A stretch of DNA of 64,000 bases from Pomphorhynchus laevis (taxonomy: Eukaryota; Acanthocephala; Palaeacanthocephala; Echinorhynchida; Pomphorhynchidae): contig WNNJ02003290.1 in NCBI GenBank assembly GCA_012934845.2, positions 84,088-148,087 of the forward strand, read 5' to 3'. Below the pieces are notes generated by a model. The model searched no databases. It saw only the letters and a program-made list of their open reading frames with translations, and was not told where the DNA came from. Position 1 is the stretch's first letter, and every line of letters starts with the position of its first letter. The position numbers and the translations under genes were made by a program. Shown here in pieces: positions 26,501-38,500 of the stretch.

Positions 26501-29500
26501 CACGTAATCATGAATTTAGCTAATTGTATGATTCATTACAAAATTAGCATACAAAATCAAGAAAGAGTGGATAAGACAATTAAAACAATGTGTACACTCC
26601 AGTACAACATCGTCATCAGATTGTCCAATTCATCCTCTAAGCGTATAATATAAACAGGTATTTAAAAATGTTATATCCTGTTATGTTATTATTACTATAA
26701 GAATGCATTTTTTTGTCGGTATATTCGAGTATTATATACGATAATAAATTACATCTCGTGAGGTAGGGTAATATATTTGGTATACAACATAATATTATTA
26801 CATTTATATGTATAAATAATATATTAAATATTACGGTATGTAATATTATGCAATAATATAAGTTATATAAAGTATATGCACTTCCTGGCTTAGGAAAAAT
26901 AAAAAGTTATAACAAAATATATGTGCCGAAATAAATTATAAAGCCTTTTATAATTTTCATCAAAGCGGATGGGTTATATTATGAAAATATTATGAATAAT
27001 GATTTTTCTGATACATAGAGTATTATATGACACTAAAAATAACAGTTAACAGTTAAGGGATCACAATTATTCTTGAATAATTTGTTATGGTGTATACTTT
27101 TATAAAAAAATAAATATTTTTGGCGTATTCTCCATATTTAATTGTAATTAATGAAGCTAATTTATTTTCGTATACTTACGACTTTATAGCTGATATGTTA
27201 GTAGAGTCCAAGAACGATCTAGGAGGCCTTTGAAATACACTAACGAGTGTTCCTATATAATGCACAAGTTCGTCTAGAAGAGCAGGTTCGATGTTATCGG
27301 TTTCTTCGCCGATTGTTGGCTTTTCAGATAGAACAATTTCCCTAGCGGCCTTTGAATCGGTTGAAAGTAAACGCCAGTATATGTAACCTCGATCACGAAG
27401 ATCTGGGTTATCCGATTCTTCAGCTGCCAATTTCAATACTCTCGTAATCAAGTGTTCAGATTCCTTCGGCTTTTTAAGAAATGTTTTTACAATTGCCGTC
27501 AATAATTGTAGCTGAACTTGAGGATTACTTTCCTCTAAAAATGTATCTAAAAAGTTTCCTAGAATTTCGGTCGCATTCTCAATTCTTTCCGCATATTGAC
27601 CGATTATCCAAATCATGGAAGCTCTAAATCAAAGAACAAATATTGTTATGTCTTATTGCAAGTTTTACAAATAATCATTAACATTTCAATTTTCTGGATT
27701 TGATTATTTGTACTAAAAATCTCAGCCATTTAAAACCTGAATTGATCTTTTAACATTAATATTGCAATTATAAAAAAATAATTTAATGCAAATTTAATAA
27801 TTAATATTTAATTAAAAAATTCGTACTAAATAAAAATCGAATGTAAATTTAAAATAAAATTTAATATAAAATTTATTTTTTAAATGCTATTATAAAATTA
27901 TAGACTGATTAACGCCACACAGTTAAATTTACATTATATGTCTTAAAACAATATTATTGTTTACCATTTAAACATATATTAAACATATTATTGCTAACAA
28001 TACTATTGTTATTTATTTTTAATATTTTGAGATATTAAATTCAGGAAAAGATAATTATTTCTATTTTGTAATTCAATTTGTCACTGATTAGCTGTTATGT
28101 TATGCAATGAACGTTAAGAATACAAATTTGCATGAATTTGTAATGGTTCAATAACGATGATTAATTCAGCAATTGTTAGCTGTTCAAATCAGAAATTATT
28201 CATTCATGATGGATGCAGCCGCAGATTGTAGTCTGTCTCTCATCTAGTTTTAACATCGAGTATTATGTATTTTGGAACATTTTGTTCCTGATGATGATCG
28301 CAGTAGTGATCGAAAATTTGTAACAATAAATTTTACATTGACTTCTCTCGATTTGTTTAATTTTTAAAAACAATGGAGCTTACATTATTTTATACATTAA
28401 AATAATGTGAACAAGTATTTATATGCTTGCCTAATTACAAAATGAATAAAAGTTAGAAACATGCACAACAAAAGAAGAGAACAAACAGTAAAACCCCACA
28501 CAATAAAATACCATATTTTTGATTGCATTCTTTTGATACAGCCCAGCGGTATGTTATATGTTTGTTTTTGTTTATGTTTGTTGTGTATTGTTTTATATTG
28601 CAATTATAAAAAATTAGACATTAAATACTAACTATTGATGCTTTTCATGGATATACAGTATTAAATCACTTGTATGAATAAAATCAAAAGTTATAATTAG
28701 AATTCTTTAGATCAAGGCACGTTTATAAAATTCAATGCAAATTAAATAATTAATATTTAATTGGAAAATTCTTACTAAATTAAAAAATCGAATGTGAATT
28801 TAAAAATATTTAATATATTTATTTAATTTTAAAATATTTTTAAAATTATGAATATTTAATTCATAATGAAAATGAAATACCTATAATGTTCGTTAATTTA
28901 TCTAGCATATCAGTAAAGTTTTATAAATTTTTTAAATCACATTTTATATCTCTTCAGTCGAATATTGGAACGTGAGTAAATACGAAAAATAAGTGCCACG
29001 CGAATAATAGGCATATATTTTTCGTTATATCAAAATGCGGTCAAAATCACATAAATTAAATAAAAAATTGTGCCGATGATTATTCGTAATCATTTCTAGA
29101 TATTTTATTAAATTATTGTAGATATTCCATTAACATTAAATTGTAAAGATGCCGTTTAAAAGGCTAAATGTACTTTTTAACATTTATATTTAATAAATTA
29201 AAGCACATTTGTTGTGAACTGGGTTAGTTAAGGAACATAAACTTAGAAAAATTTTTAGGCGAATTACACACGTACTAATTGATTATTACAAACGTACAAT
29301 TTTATAATTTTTTGTACTTTGTGTTGTTTATGATGTTATCAACATTAAAATATAAAAATGAATTAGTGTTTTTTATTAACAAAATTTCAAATATTTAAAA
29401 TTAATCAACATCATTTAATTTTAGACATTAAATACTAACTATTGATGCTTTTCATGGATATAAAGTATTAAATCACTTGTATGAATAAAATCAAAAGTTA

Positions 29501-32500
29501 TAATTAGAATTCTTTAGATCAAAGCACGTTTATAAAATTCAATGCAAATTTAATAATTAATATTTAATTGGAAAATTCTTACTAAATTAAAATCGAATGT
29601 GAATTTAAAAATATTCAATATATTTCTTTAATTTTAAAATATTTTTAAAATTATGAATATTTAATTCATAATGAAAATGAAATACCTATAATGTTCCTTA
29701 ATTTATCTAGCATATCAGTAAAGTTTCAGGGTAAAAAATCGAACTTTTTAAATATAATACTAATTCCTTAATCCCATTATTATTGAAGATATTTCAGTCA
29801 TCAATTTCCTCAGATTTAGTATATGTTAATTTATAGGAACCAAGGAACATCAAAGACCAAAGGAATTATTCAATTTTTCAATATCAACTGCCATCATCCG
29901 GAAAAATTGTTACAGTTTTGTACATCATTACAGGAATATAAGCGTGTATTTAAATGATGTGCCTCGCTACAAAATGGATAAAAATAAATCATATAAATAC
30001 ATGTTTACATTACTGTAATGTATAAAACTGTAACAATTCTATAATTTTATGTTTTACTATTTTATTTTTGTTTTTGCTCTTATGGTTGATAATGTTAATG
30101 TTTTGTTTTGCTTTATTATCTGATGCTTTCTTTACTGCTTGATCGCTTTCTTTTGTTGTATTTTTCTTACTTTTACCAATTTTGTAGCTAGGCATAGTAT
30201 ATAAATACATATTTAGATTACTTTAATGTATAAAACTGTAAAAATGCATTTCAAATAAACAAAAGTAAAAATAAAATAGAGGAAATAAAAAACGAAAGAT
30301 AATTTACATTATTTTACTTAAAAAATGAATTTTAAAATAAACTAACGAGAATAATAAATACAATCTTTATGAGATAAAAGTAATATTTATAATATTTACA
30401 ATCCTTACAATCTCAGATAATAAAGCAGGAGATGAAAGAAATTTATCATTTAAATATTTTTAAATGTTAAAAAGTAAAAATGAACATTTAGTCTTATTTA
30501 CGAGATATTTTTTATTGTCACTGCTTTATATACTAAATGGTTATAGTTTTATTTATTCTAATGACGAGAGGTGTAATAAGCTCTCGTCTAGAATGCCAGA
30601 CGTTATGCCTGGAATTACAAAAGATAACTTGACGAATTCACTTTCTTAAATTATTTAATAATTTTAAATTACATGCTTACAACGACATCGAAAGCCTACC
30701 TTGCCTCTGGCTCGTCCAATGAATCCAAATTTTCACACAACGTTGCAATTATGCCTTCATATCGATTCGGATATTTCCTGAATATGTCCTTAAAAGCATT
30801 GAAAAATAACATTTATGTAAATCAATGCACAAGATAAAAAAAACCTTTATCACAACAACAGATTCTTGAACTACATAATTGACTCGGGTACGAATTAAAT
30901 CCAGTAATGTGCTAACACAACGCTCAGCTGCTTCCTCCACCTTGATAGCACATCTGCCAATAGCTCGTACTGCCTTACATACGAATTCGACGTCAACTTC
31001 TGTGGCATACCCGTAAACAAATACGTTTTTAGAATTTTAATTATAACAAACACAAAAATAAAATGTAATTGTTTAAGTGAAATAAATTAGAAGTGAGTGA
31101 TCAGTGAACATCTTTCGATGTTACACAGCTAGAATATTGATGATAATATCAATATTCAAACAAATGATTCATACACTTTTCAGCATAACTTAAATTTATT
31201 AATTTTAACATCAATTTATAATTAAAATCATAAATTTTAATTCTGGTAGCTTTTGTCTTTTAAATACAAATACTTCTTATTGTTGAAAATTTTATCCTAT
31301 CTGTTGATGATGATCCAAAATTAAAAATCACAATATTTAAGGTGTGCAATTTCATTATTATGTTGAGCAAATTACGCTGACGACAACGAGTTGCAAACTT
31401 TAGATTCATAAATAATTCCCAAATATTTTGGGAGTTTAATTGGTATTGATATATAATAGAACAAAGAAAGAAAGAAAATTGATAATTCATAATGATTTCT
31501 GGAATAAATGACTTAAATAATACTAAATACCTGTTTTAATTGAAATTAATTATTAATTTTTATGGATGATACATTTTTAATAATAATTTATAAATATTTA
31601 TTATTTTCTGATATAAAAACATTCTACTCTTTGTTTATCTGAAATCAATTATAAATTATTATTTACTCATTTATAAATTATAAACGAGTAAATATATTAA
31701 TTCATTAATTTATTAATAAATTATTCTTTATAAAATGTTGATTAATAAATTAATAAATGTAAAATGTGATTAATGCTAGCAAAAGCATTCTAATCATTGT
31801 CTCTCTGCAACGAATATTTTCTTATTCAGCTATTGTTACTCGAAACTATTCCCGCAGTGTTTACAGATCAATTTAGTTTTTAATAGAACTATTTCAGTTT
31901 GATTATATTTTTAGCTGAAGAAATTTTTAACTGAATAATAAAAATAATAGTAAATATCTTTTCTAATTGAAATTAATTATTAATGATACATTTTTAATAA
32001 TAATTTATAAATATTTTTTTTAAATATTTATTTTCTGATATAAAAACATTTTATCTTTGTTTATTTGAAAATAACAAAAAATTAACTAAATAATAAATAC
32101 CTGTTCTAATTGAAATTAATTATTAATTTTTACAGATGATACAGTTTTACTAATAATTTGTAAATATTTTATTGAATATTTATTATTTTCTGATATAAAA
32201 ACATTCTAATCTTGGTTCATCTGAAAAAAAAATTAAAATGTTTTTATATAACATAAATTTTTCACATGAAAAAGATATAACAATAACTTAGTGCAAAGTG
32301 ATGACGTGTATAATTAAAACGATGCAAATAATAAGACTGTATTTGCTTCGATCGTTGCACACCTGAAGATGTGGGACGATCGAATGTTGTAACTTACTCC
32401 TTTAATTCCGAGAGAACTTGATTTATATTTGTTGAGTTAACCAGACGTATCATGATGTTGAGCTTTTCAAGTTTTACATAAATTGGATCGTTATACTTAA

Positions 32501-35500
32501 CAAAGAACACACGTAGCTCATTGGATAATATGGATGGCCTAGAAAATAGGAAAATATTTATTTTCGAAAAGTTGTTACAAAAGTTGCTACTAAAGCGTAT
32601 TAGGAGAAAATGTAATGCAGATTATTTTTTACTAATTTGACTTTTTTAATTGAATTAAATGTTGTAAAGAAAGGCTTTTTATTTTGTAATAAAAAATATT
32701 TTTTATTCCGCACTTCATTAGTTGCTATACCACGTTAGGAAACCACGATTTACTATATGATATTACAGATATAATATTTATTATTTAAATATTTAATAAA
32801 ATTGTAACACAATTTAGGTATTTATCAAATACTTGAATGTTGATAGACGGCGATCAACATTTTTAAGTATTAAAAGTTTTTAATTATGAAGTTTAAAGCA
32901 ATAATATCATAACGAAATATATATCAAACGTCTTCTTTATAAAAAACATTAATAAACAATAAAATATTGAACATTTTATAGAGCAAGCGAAGAAAAATAT
33001 TTTAAAATCACATGTATTTTATGGATTTCATGTGTAAAATAAGATATTTTTGCATCAGATTGTCTTAACAGATGTGTAGGCGAAATCCAGGGTCTAATCG
33101 AGTTGTGATATTATGGTCTTGCCATAACGAACTTACGACCGCTTTATATTTAGAGAGCTGTCGTAAGAGCATCTATAGAGCATTTTAAATCAAATTATAA
33201 AATAATAAGCGAGTATATTCAACAGAATTGATCCTGTTATCAGAAAATAATTAACACGCTGGGCAGTGTTCACATTCCAGCAGTGAAAATTAATGGTGAA
33301 ACACGGTAGAAATTGATGTAACACGTTACGAATGAACCTTCAACCTCAAGAATTAAAAGATTATGCAAATATTAGATTTCCATTAGATTATGCAAGCATT
33401 AGATATACAACTTTAATATACAACTTGCTATTTATTTAAGTTCGTTTTAGTGTTTAAACTGATTTTTAATGCTTGGTTAATTAAAAATTATTATAGAAGA
33501 TTATTTAATTTACTTATACAGTATCAATTTAAGTTAATTAGCATTAAAATAAAAAGTCGAAATATTTTAAATAATTTAAATAATCAATTTGCGTTGTCGT
33601 AAATTGTGTTGAAACTAAATTGTCTGAAATGTTCACATTCATTGAAAAAAGTGGTTTTATAATGTTCAAGTTGTTCGATCCTTCAGCATAATCAGTTTTA
33701 GTCATACTGTCCGAGTTTTCAAACATAATTTAAAAATAATTTAACTGTTCTCTAACAATTTGTAAATTATTCGGTATTTAATAGAAAATCAAATTAGAAT
33801 TAAAATAATTTCAACATCAGATTGTATTTTTTAAATTATTGTATCTTTAAATATAATTAATTGTATCTTTTGGTAAAATTGTTTAAAATCGTTTATACAT
33901 AAAAATCGTTATTAAATATTAAAATCGTTATTATAGATATTGATAAAACTATCAATACAGTGTTTTAATTGATCGATCTAATATATTTATTCAAGTCATA
34001 TGAAGTTTAGAGATTCGAAATACTAATCTCTCAACACCTTGTTTAAAATATTATAACTTTTAATAATTAAAAATTTTTGCGTAATATTTAATTTTTCATA
34101 TTTAATAAATATGAAAAAATAATAATTAATAATTTAAAATTTAATAATTTATTAAAATTTTTGCTTATTTAAATATTATTTATTCAAAACAACTGGTTTG
34201 TATATAATCATATCGTAGCTATACAAGTGTTTCTCACCGCTTTTGAATAATAATGTTTATATTTCTTAGTGCAACAAATTGAATTTCAGGTTCAGCGGAC
34301 AATAGTGTAACTAAAGGAGGTGAAAGCTTCTTCTCTAAATTCAAGACAAATTCGGAATTTTGATCCATCTTTTCAACAAGTAGCATCAAAACCTGAAATA
34401 GGAAAGCCAGTATTACAATTATAGAATAAGTAGCTTCAAAACATGAAATAGAAATAACGTAAAACAGTATAGCAATTATGGAGCGTAAATAAACATTTTG
34501 AAGATTAAATTAAAATTTATTAATGAATTATCGAAGCTTCAACCCATTGCTTATGTGCAAAGTTAGCAAGCGAGTTGTCAATCATTTGGTAATTCGCTTG
34601 CTAACTTCTTTTGAAAACATTAGCCTAACGAACATTCAGTCTAATGAGTAAACAAATAAAATAAAAACAATTTTGATCGATTTTTTAATTTTAAATAAAT
34701 AAATAAATTTAATAAATAAATAAAAATATATTTAACACTATATCTTTATTAAAAAATACACTTAATCAAAACAAATTTATTTCGCTTCTGCTATTATCAC
34801 CAGGAAAGCACAACTCAATGCATAAATGTTTGAATATTATATTAATTATAATATTATATTAATATTAATATTATATTAATATTATATAAATATTAATGTT
34901 AATATTAATATTTTAATATTCTAAAATTAAGTTTAGTCACACTACAATCTGAAATAACAATTATCGAACAATAATAAGTAAAATTTTTAAAGAAAATATA
35001 ATTTTTAATTTTAAGTTATATTTTTGAGATGATTTTAATCGAATTTGCAATGAGTAAATACTAATTCAATATTTACCAATAGAGTTTAAAGTAAATAGAA
35101 AAGTAGTAAAATTTTAAACTTACCTTGACGGTACTAAGTACAACGGCTGAATTTGCATGAGCTAATCTTGAAGTAACTCGTTCGCAAATACTAATAAATT
35201 CAAAAATAGTAAAAATCTCTATAAATTATGCAAATTGGCACCTTTGGGCTTCTCTTTCGTCTTTTGGAATATAAGTTGCTATGGCATCAAGTAAAGACAC
35301 CTGGCCCCACCTTAACAAATTAAATAATTGCTAAATTGGGAAGCAATTGATTTTAAAATTACTCGGAGCATTCGTTAAGTGCAGTCAATAGCTTCTTAGT
35401 AATGGCTGAATCGAGTTCAAATACTTTGTTCGGAGATGAGCCTGAAATCTCTGTTAAAGCTGCAACCGCATTAGACACTACCTTTAGAGAGAAAATACAA

Positions 35501-38500
35501 AGCACAAAATACAGGCAAATTAATTGATTTAATTAATTTAATTAATTTTAATTAATTAAAAAATTTAATTTTAATTAATTAATTTTAATTAATTAAAATA
35601 ATTTTAATTAATTTAGTTAATTTTAATTAATTTTAATTAATTTTAATTAATTTTAATTTATTTAATTAATTAATTTACATTAAGATAAAATATTGTTACA
35701 TTAACTTGAAATACTTTTTTTACATTTAAGAGTTCAATTAAAAGTTTATTCAATTATTATTTTTAATAAAAAAGAAATTTCTGAAATATAAGTATATCAT
35801 TATTTAAAAATTAGTAAAATCAAATAATCAAATAAAGTTTTAATGTTAATCGTTCAATGTTGAATATTTTTTTAATTAGTTTAACGTTTTTCTTAGCTTT
35901 AAAAATTAAGGCTTTTACGGTAGTGATTGGTTTAAATAAAATGCAATAAATCTTTGATAATTTTAAACTGTTAATGTGAGTAAGAAATTGATTATTTAGC
36001 GTTGAAAGCTCTTGTAATCAGAAGCTTCATTAGTTTTTTTTATTAAGAGCTACACAAATTTCGTAAAATTAAGAATATTCAACACAAAATTTAAATTGAA
36101 ATAAATTTAAATTCACTTTTTATATTAAAAAATATATTTATGGTAAATTTTAGTTTGTTAAGTCATTAAAACTTCGTAACTAAAGCTTGAAATAAAACAT
36201 GTGGCTAAAAATATTAAACATTTGGCTGTACTGATTTTATAGAGTGACGAATTTGTTGACTATAAAAAGACAGACTATATTATAAAGAATACATAAAAAT
36301 ATTAGACAATTATCGAAATGAGCAATTATTATTAATATCTTACCATTGGATTTGAATCGCTTATCATTCCCTTAAGAGTGGAAAGAAAACCCTGATCCTC
36401 AACCAGTTGTGGATTTATATCGTAAAGTTTAGCAACACAGACAGCGGCTGTCTTACGTACATAAGGATCTTCATCTTTTAAACATTGTCGAAGTGGGTCG
36501 CATAGATATTCCGATATTTTGTCAACTCGAATACATCCCATTGTTCTCACAGCAAGTGCACGAATTAGTGGGTTCGGATCTTCGCAGTCCTTTTATAGAT
36601 AAATGTTTAAAGATATATTCAAACAGCTATAAAACATTTTAAAATAAAACATTTTTTAATTGAGATATTCTTTAAATAAAATTCAAAGTTAATTTGTGAA
36701 CCAAATTAACGAAAACAAATTTGATAATTTGTAAATGTTTTGATCCAAACGTTTGTAATCCAAAAGATTATAATCCTAATGTTTTTTATTCGAAATGTTT
36801 TTATTACAAAAGGTTTTGATCCTAACATTTTTGATAGAAACGCTGTTGATCCAAGAGTTATTCATCCAAGCGTAATTGATCTAAACGTACTTGATTTAAA
36901 CGTTCTTGATCTAAGCGTTCTTGATCTAAACGTCCATAATTCAAACGTTCTTGATTCAAAAGTATTTGATCCAAACGTTGTTGATCCAAATGTTTGTGCT
37001 CCAAACGGTTTCGATTCAAACGTTATTGATCCAAACGTTCTTGGCCCAAACGTTATTATCCGAATGTTTTTGATCTAAACAGTTTAAATTCAAACGTGTT
37101 TGATCCCAAAATAATCTAAACATTTAAGATCAAAACGTTTTAGATCAAAACGTTTTAGATCCAAATGTTAAAGATCCAAACGTTTTAGATCCAAACGTTT
37201 TTGATCCAAACGTTTTATATCCAAACGTTTTAGATCCAAACGATTTTGACCAAAACGTTTTTGATCTTAACGTTCTTGATATAAATGTTTTTACCTAAAC
37301 GGTTTTGATCCAAAAATTTTCACCCAAACGTTGTTGATCCAAACTATTTCGATCTAACCGTTTGTTATATATACATTGTTGATCCATACTTGTTTATCAA
37401 AGCGTTATTGATCCAAACGTACTTTATTCAAACGTTCTTGATCCAAATGTGTGTGCTCCAAACGGTTTCGATTCGAACGTTCTTAACCCAAACGTTCTTG
37501 GCCCAAACGTTATTATCCGAATGTTTTTGATCTAAACAGTTTAAATTCAAACGAGTTTGATCCCAACATGATCCAAACGTTTAAGATCAAAACGTTTTAG
37601 ATCCAAGCGTTTTTGATCCAAACGTTTTATATCCAAACGTTTTAGATCCCAACGATTTTGACCAAAACGTTTTTGACCTTAACGTTCTTGATATAAATGT
37701 TTTTTACCTAAACGGTTTTGATCCAAAAATTTTCACCCAAACGTTGTTGATCCAAACTATTTCGATCTAACCGTTTGTTATATATACATTGTTGATACAT
37801 ACTTGTTTATCAAAGCGTTATTGATCCAAACGTACTTTATTCAAACGTTCTTGATCTAAACGTTCTTGATCCAAACGTTCTTGATCCAAACGTTCTTGAT
37901 CCAAACGTTCTTGATCTAAACGTTCTTGATCCAAACGTTCTTGATCCAAACGTTCTTGATCTAAATGTCCTTAATCCAAACGTTCTTGATCCAAACGTTC
38001 TCGGCCCAAACGTTATTATCCCAATGTTTTTGATCTTAAAAGTTTAAATTCAAACGTGTTTGATCCCAATATGATCCAAACGTTTTTGACCAAAACGTTT
38101 TTGATCTAAACGTTCTTGATCTAAATGTTGTTTATCTAAACAACTTAGATCCAAACCATTTTAATCCAAACGTTGTTGATCCAAACTTTTCCGATCTAAC
38201 CGTTTGTGATCTATACATTGTTAATCAACACTTTTTTTGATTCAAACGTTTATGATAACAAAGTTTTGATCGAAACGTTTTTTATCCGAACGTTTTTTAT
38301 CCGAACGTTTTTTATCCGAACGTTTTTTATCCGAACGTTTTTTATCCGAACGTTTTTTATCCGAACGTTTTTTATCCGAACGTTTTTTATCCGAACGTTT
38401 TTTATCCAAACGTTTTTTATCCAATTGTTTTTTATTCAAACGTTTTTTATCCTAATGCTTTTATCCAAACGTTCATAATTCTACGTGTTTGATCTAAACG

